35,734 nucleotides of DNA from Spirochaetales bacterium (GTDB lineage Bacteria; Spirochaetota; Spirochaetia; SZUA-6; DRHE01): assembly GCA_030615505.1 (NCBI GenBank), contig JAUWZD010000002.1, positions 66,436-102,169 on the forward strand, in the 5' to 3' direction. The number at the start of each line of letters is the position of its first letter. Position 1 is the first letter of the stretch. Below the pieces are notes generated by a model. The model saw nothing but the letters and a program-made list of their open reading frames with translations. It was not told where the DNA came from and made no database searches. The position numbers were made by a program, and so were the translations under genes. Positions 1-6,578 of this stretch are shown here, piece after piece.

Positions 1-1
1 A

Positions 2-181
2 ATATTAAGACGACATTTCCCGGAACTATGGGCGCAGATTCTTGAATGGGATAAGCGAATCGGCCCCCACAATCGAGGATTCGATCATTATGCGATGGCA
101 TACGATTTGAACCGACGATTTGAGGCTGAAGATGTTATAGAGAAAAAGCAAGAGAAATTGTGTTTTGAGGTGAAAGTATGA
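2..181 (+). CDS. 3' end of a phage gene, possibly PAPS-reductase-like
   Basis: An open frame enters from the left edge and stops at a TGA that overlaps the next ATG (ATGA). The visible 59 residues include FPELWAQILEWDKRIGPHN and a final charged helix with RRFEAEDV. The FPELW plus RRFEAED pattern reminds me of the C-termini of phage PAPS-reductase/sulfotransferase-family proteins, but no catalytic motif lies inside the window, so the family is only a guess. The coupling to the next gene shows that it belongs to the same transcription unit. Confidence 0.5.
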   Translation: MLRRHFPELWAQILEWDKRIGPHNRGFDHYAMAYDLNRRFEAEDVIEKKQEKLCFEVKV

Positions 182-378
182 AAAAGAGATCGACCGGATT
201 TCTTAGCGAAGAAAAAATATCACACGATAGCGAGATATTCGACTATATCAAGGAGCTGCATTCCTATCTTTGGCAATTCGTGAGAATCGCTTTCCCGGGC
301 GTCCGGGGAAAACTGGATATATATGTAGATCATGCGGTTAAGGAGCTGAAGCGGAGGAAGAGGAATGAACGGACGTAA
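178..378 (+). CDS. Small phage protein of unknown function
   Basis: The product is 66 aa, with an ATG overlapping the previous stop by ATGA. It is mostly helical, with an aromatic patch near residues 30-40 (SYLWQFVRIAFPG) and a very basic C-terminus (KELKRRKRN). No known domain is recognised. Its place in the overlapping gene string is the main evidence that it is real. Confidence 0.6.
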   Translation: MKKRSTGFLSEEKISHDSEIFDYIKELHSYLWQFVRIAFPGVRGKLDIYVDHAVKELKRRKRNERT

Positions 379-550
379 GCACGACTTTTATAGTGCCCTG
401 AAACTACTAGCCTCGAAAAATTGCCATATAGACCCATTAGCCACAATCAAGACTGTCATCATTCCCCGGAATGTCTACATCGGGATAAAATCCTGGGGAA
501 TTATCGACTATCTGTTTAGTGAGCATGGATATGGGTATAGGTGGGATTGA
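365..550 (+). CDS. Small phage protein of unknown function
   Basis: The product is 61 aa and overlaps the previous gene by 14 bases. An AGGAAG-type ribosome site sits just before the ATG, inside the upstream gene. It has a basic N-terminus and an aromatic tail ending in GYGYRWD. I recognise no family. Support comes from the ribosome site and the dense overlapping context. Confidence 0.55.
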   Translation: MNGRKHDFYSALKLLASKNCHIDPLATIKTVIIPRNVYIGIKSWGIIDYLFSEHGYGYRWD

Positions 551-553
551 ATT

Positions 554-1153
554 ATGAGTCCTGAGAAACAAGCTGTGATCGAGCGTGCTAGAGCCGAGCA
601 TGGCGATATCCGGCCCTGTGATGGGAAAACCTGGGAGGAATGCTTTACGGAGGAAGAAGGATATGGAAAATTCTTATGGTTCAATGATCAAATAGGCAAT
701 ACGCGTATAGTTGAAATAAAAAAGTGTCGTAAATGCGGAAAACTGAAAAACATTAATGAATTTTCTAAATGTTCCAAATCAGCAGATAAACATCAGGGTT
801 ACTGTAAAGAATGTATGATCATTTATAATTTTGAATGGGAAAAAAACCATTTAAAAGAACGCAAAGCATATAAAAAAGAACATTTGAAAAATTATTTAGA
901 GCATTCAATGAAATATAAGAAGAAGTACCCAGAAAGATGTAAGGCAATGGGTATTGTAAAATGTACTATAAAGGCTGGGAAACTTATAAGAAAATCTTGT
1001 GAAATTTGTGGGGCTCCAAAGGCCGAAGCTCATCATGATGATTATTCAAAACCATTATCCGTAAGATGGTTATGCAGAAAACATCATAGAGAACTTCACA
1101 AAAATATAAAAAATGGCACCATAAAAATGCAAATAATAGGGAGGATAGTTTGA
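554..1153 (+). CDS. HNH endonuclease fused to a short phage-protein N-terminus
   Basis: This 199-aa protein has two unlike parts. Residues 1 to about 50 (with DGKTWEECFTEEEGYGKFLWFND) read like a small phage protein in ordinary local codon usage. From about residue 55 onward the DNA becomes visibly AT-rich. The protein there carries a zinc-ribbon pattern (CRKCG then CKEC) and a C-terminal HNH module (CEICG, AHHDDY, LCRKHHRELH). HNH enzymes of this build act as DNA endonucleases, often as mobile free-standing homing enzymes. I infer that an HNH gene inserted near the end of a phage gene and kept the frame. It ends in a TTGA overlap with the next gene, so it is in the operon. The nuclease call is firm; the fusion history is inference. 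Confidence 0.8.
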   Translation: MSPEKQAVIERARAEHGDIRPCDGKTWEECFTEEEGYGKFLWFNDQIGNTRIVEIKKCRKCGKLKNINEFSKCSKSADKHQGYCKECMIIYNFEWEKNHLKERKAYKKEHLKNYLEHSMKYKKKYPERCKAMGIVKCTIKAGKLIRKSCEICGAPKAEAHHDDYSKPLSVRWLCRKHHRELHKNIKNGTIKMQIIGRIV

Positions 1154-1347
1154 ACTTGAACAAAAAAATCTATCCGATCAATCATCTTGCCCGCATATTC
1201 CGTGCGATGCAAGGCGATAAGGATGCTCAGGCAGTCATCGCTATCGGCGATGTCGAGCAATTCCAGCATGCAGAGACGTTCTCTGAGTTTTTGAAGATCA
1301 ACGAGCTGCCGGTATTTGAGGTGATTTTGAATGAGCATCACGGCTGA
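1150..1347 (+). CDS. Small phage protein of unknown function
   Basis: The product is 65 aa. The TTG start overlaps the previous TGA (TTGA) and follows GGGAGGATAG, a good ribosome site. It is an alpha-rich soluble sequence (NHLARIFRAMQGDKDAQ...). No family is recognised. The reverse-strand reading frame over the same bases shows no ribosome site or motif and is treated as a shadow. Confidence 0.55.
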   Translation: MNLNKKIYPINHLARIFRAMQGDKDAQAVIAIGDVEQFQHAETFSEFLKINELPVFEVILNEHHG

Positions 1348-1474
1348 TGACGTGAAACATGCCAAGCAGATCCTTGATCTCTGGCGTGTTCAGGGGAAAG
1401 GACAGGGCAAGAATACCGAGAGAATTGAGTTTATTATTCGAGTTTTTAAGGAACTTACGGGAGATGCAAAATGA
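1331..1474 (+). CDS. 47-aa phage protein of unknown function
   Basis: The short frame begins with ATG inside the end of the previous gene and stops with a TGA that overlaps the next ATG (ATGA). The product starts MSITADDVKHAKQILDLW and ends in a helix, IEFIIRVFKELTGDAK. It is basic, helical and without recognised motifs. The coupled stop/start is the main support. Confidence 0.55.
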   Translation: MSITADDVKHAKQILDLWRVQGKGQGKNTERIEFIIRVFKELTGDAK

Positions 1475-1662
1475 TGATCCTGGAAATTAGAGAACCGCGA
1501 GAAAGAAATGTGAATATTGCCGGATATGTTGTCCCTAGCTGTTGGCGACAAGCAGCCAGATCGACTGATAGAAAAATGCTTATAGATTTTGGAGATAGAT
1601 TGCCTCTGGAAATGTTCTACAGAAATAAGCGAGAGTATCGAATCATTGAGGATGCAGAATGA
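1471..1662 (+). CDS. Small phage protein of unknown function
   Basis: The product is 63 aa, coupled by ATGA to the genes on both sides. A second ATG immediately follows the first, so the start could be one codon later. The sequence is basic (REPRERNVNIAGYVV) with no recognised motif. Confidence 0.5.
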   Translation: MMILEIREPRERNVNIAGYVVPSCWRQAARSTDRKMLIDFGDRLPLEMFYRNKREYRIIEDAE

Positions 1663-1784
1663 AGGCCATAGCACTAATAGGAGCGTTCATATATCTCGCT
1701 TTCGTCGTCTGCGTTCTTGTAATGCTTTTTATCGGCGCGATTATACGGGCTATTGATGAGGCGAGAAAGGGAAAACGTGAATAA
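1659..1784 (+). CDS. 41-aa single-pass membrane peptide
   Basis: The ATG overlaps the upstream stop (ATGA). The product has one clear hydrophobic span, about residues 4-29 (ALIGAFIYLAFVVCVLVMLF), followed by a positive tail (RAIDEARKGKRE). This places the tail in the cytoplasm by the positive-inside rule. No function can be assigned. The gene overlaps the GTG start of the next gene. Confidence 0.5.
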   Translation: MKAIALIGAFIYLAFVVCVLVMLFIGAIIRAIDEARKGKRE

Positions 1785-2394
1785 TTCATTGTTGGAAGAA
1801 ACGAAAATCATACGCTCAATCAATTACGATCAGCATGAGATTATCCTGGACATAATCCAGCTGCACTGCCCGTGGGGAATAGAGTTGGATCCAACATATT
1901 GTAAAGGTAACTTCTACCGGCATTCGGGGATCCGGAGACCGAAATACTGCTATGACATCAATCCTCGGGACCCGAGCTGTCTGCAGGGAGACTGCCGGCA
2001 GCTTCCTCTGGAAGACGGGTCAATCCGATCTATTATCTTTGATCCTCCGTTTTTCGTTACAACGGAAAAGAGCGGGAAACATGGAACGATGTCAACAAAA
2101 TACTCATATGTCGAGACGATTCCAGAACTCCATTCACTATATGAAGATTCGCTTAAGGAGTTCTATCGGCTTCTTCTCCCTCGAGGCATTCTCATTTTCA
2201 AATGCATGGATAGTGTGAATGGCCGTAGAAATAATTTCACCCATGTCTGGGTAATGAACCGGGCCGAGCAAATCGGGTACCGGGCTATAGATTTATTTAT
2301 CAAGCTCAATAAATCGGTGCCAATCTGTTGGAATATGAAAAAGCAAAATCATGCCCGGAAATACCACTGCTATTTTTGGATTTTCAAAAAGTAA
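1777..2394 (+). CDS. SAM-dependent DNA methyltransferase (DPPF motif)
   Basis: The product is about 205 aa from GTG at 1777, preceded by AAGGGA; in-frame TTG and ATG codons lie 24 and 21 bases upstream. The catalytic motif IIFDPPF is characteristic of amino-methyltransferases acting on adenine N6 or cytosine N4. It is preceded by LPLEDGSIRS, and a later strand ILIFKCMD fits the Rossmann-like fold. It is short and lacks an obvious long target-recognition domain, as in many orphan phage enzymes. The likely role is modification of phage DNA against host restriction. The target sequence cannot be read from the protein. The neighbours are replication genes, so it is an early gene. Confidence 0.8.
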   Translation: MNNSLLEETKIIRSINYDQHEIILDIIQLHCPWGIELDPTYCKGNFYRHSGIRRPKYCYDINPRDPSCLQGDCRQLPLEDGSIRSIIFDPPFFVTTEKSGKHGTMSTKYSYVETIPELHSLYEDSLKEFYRLLLPRGILIFKCMDSVNGRRNNFTHVWVMNRAEQIGYRAIDLFIKLNKSVPICWNMKKQNHARKYHCYFWIFKK

Positions 2395-2405
2395 GGGGGG
2401 GGGGG
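2395..2405 (+). promoter_or_regulatory. G11 homopolymer serving as ribosome-binding region
   Basis: Eleven consecutive G residues lie between the methyltransferase stop and the TTG start at 2410, with AAGTAAGG before and AATTT after. It is the only Shine-Dalgarno-like sequence for the replication gene. A run of this length is prone to slippage, which would change the spacing or strength of the site. Assembly error in the run length is also possible. Confidence 0.5.
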
Positions 2406-2409
2406 AATT

Positions 2410-3213
2410 TTGGCAAAGCGTTTCACTGATTCAAATATCTGGATTGATAAGCCCTGGTTTATCGAGCTAACTCCAGCAGAAAAATGCGCTTTCATGTTCA
2501 TAAAAGACCGCTGCGATAATGTCGGCGTTTGGGTTCCGAATTTCAAGCTGGCTGAAAATATAATAGGAGAGCCGATTGACTGGGATAATCTTCCTGAAAA
2601 AGTTAACGGAAATATCATCATTCTCGAAAATGGCAAATGGTGGCTGCATGATATGTGCGATTTTCAGTACGGAAATCTGTCTGAAGACTGCATTCCCCAC
2701 AAATCCTATATAGCATTACTGAAAAAACATGGTCTCTTTTCTAGGGTACCCGAAGGGTATACAAAGGGTAGTAATACCCCTAAGGAAAAGGATAAGGAAA
2801 AGGATAAGGAAAAGGAACTCAAAGGCAAAAAAAAGGAACCGGCCAAGCCTGCCCCAGTGCTAAAAATATCAGAAAATCGGCATATCTATCATCTCATCCA
2901 AGAAGCATTTGTCAGTAAAAATCAGGATAAAGACTTCAATTACAAGCGAGAAGGGCCGCATATTTTGCAGCTCGAGCAAAAAGCCCTGGCCCGGGCCAGT
3001 CCAGAGGATTTTATAAAGAAAGTTATTGTCGTTTTCTGGCAGCTTGTGCATAGCGATCATAAGTTGTTCAAGAAAAAGCCTTTTCTGCCTTCGATACTGA
3101 ATAGTGGAGGATTATGGCCATACGTGATGACAGAATTAGAGGATCGAGAGGAACAGATAGACCCGGATCTGTTGGAAATTACACGGAGGATTTTCAGCTA
3201 TGACAGCAAATAA
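2410..3213 (+). CDS. Phage replisome organizer / DnaD-like replication protein
   Basis: The product is 267 aa from a TTG start. The N-terminal ~110 residues (FTDSNIWIDKPWFIELTPAEKCAF..., ending before the linker) resemble the winged-helix domain of phage replication initiators. A charged linker (KEKDKEKDKEKE), encoded by a 12-base repeat GGAAAAGGATAA, separates it from a C-terminal helical domain at about 150-250 (FKKKPFLPSILNSGG). That is the usual layout of phage O/DnaD-type proteins, which bind the origin and recruit helicase loader and helicase. The helicase-loader-like gene follows directly with a 14-base overlap, which supports the role. The origin is often inside such genes, and the repeat-coding linker DNA is a candidate region. 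Confidence 0.7.
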   Translation: MAKRFTDSNIWIDKPWFIELTPAEKCAFMFIKDRCDNVGVWVPNFKLAENIIGEPIDWDNLPEKVNGNIIILENGKWWLHDMCDFQYGNLSEDCIPHKSYIALLKKHGLFSRVPEGYTKGSNTPKEKDKEKDKEKELKGKKKEPAKPAPVLKISENRHIYHLIQEAFVSKNQDKDFNYKREGPHILQLEQKALARASPEDFIKKVIVVFWQLVHSDHKLFKKKPFLPSILNSGGLWPYVMTELEDREEQIDPDLLEITRRIFSYDSK

Positions 3214-3643
3214 ATGTCTGAAAATGATTGAAGCGTATTACGGCAAATATGAACGTGTGCTTGTGAGAGAGACAATTTTTGACTACTTACAGCAATTTCA
3301 GCAGGCGGAGCTGGAAATATTATATCATCGCCTGACTCATGAATATTCCGGTCAATTCAAATATCCCCCGGATGTGGCGATCCTGGAGGATATCAAGAGA
3401 AAGATCAACGAAGAGGAGCGGGATAAGATCGACGGTCATCCTATCGGGACAAATAGGCGACATCCTGCACGGATTATGCTGCCGGAATGTATCAGCGAAG
3501 AGGAAAAGCAATCGGCTGGAAATATTCTGCGAAAAAGCCTGGAAGAATGGGGTATTCCCGATGTCAATGGATCGTATCCAAAATATAGGATTCCATTTCC
3601 AGGGCCAATACTGCACCGCCGAAATGAAAGGCGGACAGGCTAA
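3200..3643 (+). CDS. Putative replicative helicase loader (G39P-like)
   Basis: The product is 147 aa. Residues 1-65 (KMIEAYYGKYERV... then YSGQFKYPPDVAILEDI) match the pattern of SPP1 G39P-like helicase loaders: a helical N-domain starting with a YY/Y motif and ending in a P-P-x-x-x-I/L turn. Such proteins bring the replicative helicase to the initiator complex. The C-terminal half is proline-rich and divergent. It overlaps the end of the replication initiator gene, as expected for partners. The assignment rests on pattern and context, so it is moderate. Confidence 0.55.
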   Translation: MTANKCLKMIEAYYGKYERVLVRETIFDYLQQFQQAELEILYHRLTHEYSGQFKYPPDVAILEDIKRKINEEERDKIDGHPIGTNRRHPARIMLPECISEEEKQSAGNILRKSLEEWGIPDVNGSYPKYRIPFPGPILHRRNERRTG

Positions 3644-3740
3644 GAGAGTTTTTGTCGACGGAATGGAGCTGAATCTATTACCCGAAATGCTGCCGGAAAT
3701 TATGAAAGCGTATCACGAAATACAAGCAGGAGCGAATTGA
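3624..3740 (+). CDS. 38-aa phage protein of unknown function
   Basis: The ATG lies inside the end of the helicase-loader gene, and the TGA overlaps the start of the HNH gene. The product (MKGGQAKRVFVDGMELNL..., then MLPEIMKAYHEIQAGAN) has a beta-hairpin-like start and one amphipathic helix. No family is recognised. Confidence 0.45.
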   Translation: MKGGQAKRVFVDGMELNLLPEMLPEIMKAYHEIQAGAN

Positions 3741-4081
3741 TGATGGATCGTAGCCGATATCCAGATGATTGGGAGGCGATCAGTGAGTATATCCGGTTCA
3801 GGCGAGCCGGAAACAAATGCGAGCGCTGTGGGGCGGAGAATTACAAGCCACATCCGGTTACAGGATCGCTGGTTATGCTCACTGTTGCTCATCTAGATCA
3901 CGATCCTGAGAACACGCCGAGCTTGGAAGAAATCAAGGCAGGAGATCCCAGAGGTGAGAGGCTTAAAGCGTTATGCCAGAGATGCCATCTGAATCATGAC
4001 CGACCCAGGCATATCGAAAAGGCAATATTGACCAGGGATAGGAAGAAAGGGCAATTGCAGTTATTTGGAGGGGAAGTTTGA
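3740..4081 (+). CDS. HNH endonuclease family protein
   Basis: The product is about 113 aa; ATG at 3740 overlaps the previous stop, and another ATG follows at 3743. It begins YPDDWEAISEYIRFRRAGNKC, then ERCG, a histidine-containing core TVAHLDHDPENT, and LCQRCHLNHDRPRH. This is the zinc-stabilised HNH fold (two CxxC pairs, HLDH, and the N/H of LNHD). In phages such proteins can be packaging-associated or homing-type nucleases. Its place beside a C5 methyltransferase also allows a restriction-like role, but that is speculative. It is coupled to the methyltransferase by TTGA. Confidence 0.8.
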   Translation: MMDRSRYPDDWEAISEYIRFRRAGNKCERCGAENYKPHPVTGSLVMLTVAHLDHDPENTPSLEEIKAGDPRGERLKALCQRCHLNHDRPRHIEKAILTRDRKKGQLQLFGGEV

Positions 4082-4881
4082 CCCATGTATCATTGTTTTC
4101 CGGTATCGGCGGTTTCGATTTAGCTGCTGAAAAAACAGGATTTAAGACGATCCTCCAGGTAGAGCCAGACCGGGCCTGTTTAAGGGTATTGGAGAGAGAA
4201 TGGCCGAATGTGCAGCGTATCAAAACAGTTCAGAAGCTGATCGGGATATTGATGGAGGATAAATTTGGATATAAGACAATTACCGTTATTTCCGGAGGCG
4301 ACCCATGCCCTATCAGATCGAGAGCGAGAGGAAATAGGCCGACTAAGCACGCCGACTTGTCTGGATATTTCTTTGCCGTGGTCGGAAGAATGCGGCCCAG
4401 GTGGGTTCTCCGCGAAAATGTTCCTGCACCAGATGTTGTTGATTTTGAGACCGGGTTGGACGTGCTTGGATACCGAACGGTTATTGTTACAACGAATGCC
4501 GCGCCGCATACAGGTCAAAGGCGGATCAGGGAGTTCGTTATCGGATGTCCTTCAGAAGCCGGGCGAAGCGGAATCATGGACATACTTGAGCGACAATGCA
4601 GTGAGAGGATTGATTCGCAGGGCAATAAGACGCAAACATTCGCTTTATGTCTTACTACGAACCCCAAGCGGTATTCATCGCAGGACAATTTTATTTGGGA
4701 AAACGGAAAAATACGTATCCTCGATAATCTTGAAAGAACAAGACTCTCAGGATTCTCAGACAGTTGGCTTGATGGATTATCTCAAACAGCAGTTGCAAGA
4801 GTTACGGCAAATGCCGTAGTGCCGGCGCAGGTATATCCGATCCTGCGGGCAATAGCAGATGTAGAGGGAGGCAATGCTTGA
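4078..4881 (+). CDS. DNA (cytosine-5) methyltransferase
   Basis: The product is 267 aa from a TTG start overlapping the HNH stop. Motif I is VSLFSGIGGFDLA. Motif IV is GGDPCPIRSRARG, with the catalytic Cys in PCP rather than the common PCQ. Motif VI is ENVP, motif VIII is GQRRIREF, and motif X is TANAVVPAQVYP. The enzyme transfers methyl from SAM to C5 of cytosine. It is shorter than typical enzymes, with a small recognition region between VIII and X. Phage orphan enzymes of this type protect phage DNA from restriction. A second long ORF overlaps it in another frame (4265-4819). It is coupled by TTGA to the nuclease gene after it. Confidence 0.9.
   Translation: MTHVSLFSGIGGFDLAAEKTGFKTILQVEPDRACLRVLEREWPNVQRIKTVQKLIGILMEDKFGYKTITVISGGDPCPIRSRARGNRPTKHADLSGYFFAVVGRMRPRWVLRENVPAPDVVDFETGLDVLGYRTVIVTTNAAPHTGQRRIREFVIGCPSEAGRSGIMDILERQCSERIDSQGNKTQTFALCLTTNPKRYSSQDNFIWENGKIRILDNLERTRLSGFSDSWLDGLSQTAVARVTANAVVPAQVYPILRAIADVEGGNA
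4265..4819 (+). CDS. Candidate overlapping gene within the C5 methyltransferase
   Basis: A 184-codon frame lies wholly inside the methyltransferase gene, offset by one base. It starts with TTG at 4265, six bases after a strong GGAGG at 4254-4258. Its product opens with MDIRQLPLFPEATHALSD and later reads SSLSDVLQ... YLSDNAVRGLIRRAIRR. That recalls, loosely, a phage protein pattern of SLSxIL followed by YYLSxxAxxGILRRA. This is either a true dual-coding gene or a shadow kept open by the conserved methyltransferase. The methyltransferase frame is certainly real. Codon-level analysis across homologues would decide. Confidence 0.35.
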   Translation: MDIRQLPLFPEATHALSDREREEIGRLSTPTCLDISLPWSEECGPGGFSAKMFLHQMLLILRPGWTCLDTERLLLQRMPRRIQVKGGSGSSLSDVLQKPGEAESWTYLSDNAVRGLIRRAIRRKHSLYVLLRTPSGIHRRTILFGKTEKYVSSIILKEQDSQDSQTVGLMDYLKQQLQELRQMP

Positions 4882-5285
4882 AGCACGGCGCCCTTGTACA
4901 GCAAGTCTTAATCCATGTCTCCCGTCTTGGTTGGCGGATGTTCAAAAACGCCGTCGGATCTGCCTGGCACGGATACGTGACAGAGGAATATATGATCAGC
5001 AACAAGAAAGGCGATCATAAAGTGATCGAGCTGCATAAGGCTTACAAGATTAATTACGGCCTGCAGCCTGGTTCTTCCAACCTTGTCGGCTATCGCACGG
5101 TGAAAATAAGGCCGGAGGATGTGGGAAAGCGACTCGCTCAATTTTGTGCAGTCGAGTGCAAGACCGGGCAATATGCGCTTGTTACCGAAGAGCAGCGCAA
5201 TTTCTTGAGCCAGGTACAGAAAGCCGGCGGATATGCTGCGATAGCAACGATGAGAAGCGAAGAGATTGAGATGGAGGTCGTATGA
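4878..5285 (+). CDS. VRR-NUC domain nuclease
   Basis: The product is 135 aa from a TTG start (TTGA coupling). It shows the phage VRR-NUC layout: FKNAVGSAWHGYV near residues 22-34, LQPGSSNLVGYRTVKI at about 62-77, the catalytic strand FCAVECKTGQ at about 90-99, and EEQRNFLSQVQKAGGYAAIA at the end. VRR-NUC is a PD-(D/E)XK-fold nuclease; small phage members can cut branched DNA. A role in resolving recombination or replication intermediates fits its neighbours exo, recT and helicase. Confidence 0.8.
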   Translation: MKHGALVQQVLIHVSRLGWRMFKNAVGSAWHGYVTEEYMISNKKGDHKVIELHKAYKINYGLQPGSSNLVGYRTVKIRPEDVGKRLAQFCAVECKTGQYALVTEEQRNFLSQVQKAGGYAAIATMRSEEIEMEVV

Positions 5286-5791
5286 GGATGACGGCAGAAA
5301 CTATTTTACAGGCCCTAAAAAATCGCCATTGGAAAGACGTTTTCATATCTGAATGTAAAACAGGTCCAACCTGGTTCAATCACAATCTCAGGAAATTGGA
5401 TGCATGGGTTATGCCCCGATCATATACTAATTTCACAACGATCGGATATGAAATCAAAATCAGTAAAAGCGATTTTAAGCGGGATTGCAAATGGCTGGAA
5501 TACCTGCCTTATTGCCATCAATTCTATTTTGTTTGCCCCTGGGGATTAATTCAGCCGGATGAAGTGAATGGAGACGCGGGACTATGCTGGGTCAGCAAAA
5601 ACGGGAAGCGGATATATATTAAAAAGCGTGCAGCATATAGAGACATCGAGATTCCAATGGATATATTAATCCATGTTTTGATGAGTCGGGTAGTTGTGAT
5701 GAGACCGGATGAGCTCGCCCGGCTCAATAGTGAAAAAGTGAGTCTCGAAAAACAGCTTACAGAGATTAGGGAGACATTGAAATATGCATAA
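5282..5791 (+). CDS. MmcB-like PD-(D/E)XK nuclease-fold protein
   Basis: The product is 169 aa; the start overlaps the VRR-NUC stop, with a second ATG two codons later. The core reads LDAWVMPRS..., then GYEIKISKSDFKRDCKWLEYLPYCHQFYFVCP. The D...EIK(x)SxSDF pattern with a following WxxYLxYCxxFYF is that of MmcB/DNA-repair-type PD-(D/E)XK proteins. The C-terminal 40 residues form a likely coiled coil (LARLNSEKVSLEKQLTEIRETL). Cleavage activity is not established. It sits beside another nuclease of the same fold class, probably in recombination or repair. Confidence 0.65.
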   Translation: MRMTAETILQALKNRHWKDVFISECKTGPTWFNHNLRKLDAWVMPRSYTNFTTIGYEIKISKSDFKRDCKWLEYLPYCHQFYFVCPWGLIQPDEVNGDAGLCWVSKNGKRIYIKKRAAYRDIEIPMDILIHVLMSRVVVMRPDELARLNSEKVSLEKQLTEIRETLKYA

Positions 5792-5948
5792 AAAAAAGCG
5801 CAGAAATAAGCCGATTGTCCAAAAAATCAAAGAAGATCCGGTATGGCGGAAACGGGCGAAATTGGTAGCTCAATACAATTTTATTCTCAATTATGTCGTG
5901 GATACGATGTTGAAAGAGCTAGAAAGAGTTTACAGGGAGGTTCAGTGA
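5784..5948 (+). CDS. 54-aa basic helical phage protein
   Basis: The ATG overlaps the stop of the upstream nuclease gene, and the TGA overlaps the next ATG (TGATG). The product begins MHKKKRRNKPIVQKIKEDPVW and ends in a long helix, NYVVDTMLKELERVYREVQ. No family is recognised; the basic start could bind nucleic acid. Confidence 0.5.
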   Translation: MHKKKRRNKPIVQKIKEDPVWRKRAKLVAQYNFILNYVVDTMLKELERVYREVQ

Positions 5949-6166
5949 TGGTTCGATATGTATCAATAATCGGCGACAGTGAATTTGAAACTTTAGTCAA
6001 GCAGAGATTTGAAGGCCCGGTCTGGTGTCTGGATAAAAAGCCTCCTGAAGTTCCATACATCAAGCTCAAAATCAAAATTATCGAGAAGGAGGATCACTAT
6101 GCTCGCGAAAGAAGACCCAGAAAACCCAAAAAACGAAGGTTCTTAATCTTCGGAAAGGAGAAATAA
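5948..6166 (+). CDS. Small basic phage protein
   Basis: The product is 72 aa from ATG at 5948, preceded by GGGAGG and overlapping the upstream stop. A longer in-frame start at 5843 would run through the previous gene and is rejected. The last 25 residues are strongly basic (ARERRPRKPKKRRF). No family is recognised. Confidence 0.5.
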   Translation: MVRYVSIIGDSEFETLVKQRFEGPVWCLDKKPPEVPYIKLKIKIIEKEDHYARERRPRKPKKRRFLIFGKEK

Positions 6167-6168
6167 TT

Positions 6169-6333
6169 ATGTCTATAAAAACCCTATTAACCTGCGATAG
6201 CTGCGGGAAAATGTTAGAGCTGAATGGACCTTATCATGTGGCAAAACCGGCCATGAAGGAAGCTGGCTGGAAGAACGTGAAAGAAGGCGATGAATGGGTC
6301 ATCAAGTGCAATGAATGTAAGGATAAGAGTTGA
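6169..6333 (+). CDS. Small zinc-ribbon protein
   Basis: The product is 54 aa, preceded by GGAAAGGAG. Two CxxC pairs (CDSCGK near residue 9 and CNECKD near residue 47) predict a bound zinc. The stop overlaps the next TTG start (TTGA). Function is unknown. It is one of several small cysteine-rich proteins in this region. Confidence 0.6.
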   Translation: MSIKTLLTCDSCGKMLELNGPYHVAKPAMKEAGWKNVKEGDEWVIKCNECKDKS

Positions 6334-6578
6334 AATACAGAAACCGCCTATTCAAAAAAAGCGACTATAAGGGCAGGATTATTTATGCCTCGGGACCGGC
6401 CTGTCCCTGCAGGCAGTGCTGGAATCCTCATGATTGTGGATATAGGAACTCCGCTGGCAATTGGATCGTGCAAATGGAATGTCTGAATCGATATATTCAC
6501 GGCTGCCCCGATCCTAAGCCAGAACCGGATCATATTTTCCGCAATGGGAAATGTCGGCGATGTGGGGTGAAAAGATAA
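6330..6578 (+). CDS. Cysteine-rich phage protein
   Basis: The product is 82 aa from a TTG start. Cysteines are clustered as CPCRQCWNPHDC at about 25-36 and CRRCG at the end, with two more between. It probably binds one or two zinc ions. No family is recognised. It overlaps the next gene's ATG by one base. Confidence 0.55.
   Translation: MKYRNRLFKKSDYKGRIIYASGPACPCRQCWNPHDCGYRNSAGNWIVQMECLNRYIHGCPDPKPEPDHIFRNGKCRRCGVKR

Noticed and set aside
2770..2840. Tandem DNA repeat with separate function
   Set aside because: It encodes the KEKDKE linker of the replication protein, a common linker type; only kept as a possible origin region in that entry.
5843..5947. Extended N-terminus for the 5948 gene
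   Set aside because: It would run through the coupled 54-aa gene in another frame; the GGGAGG-preceded ATG at 5948 is better.
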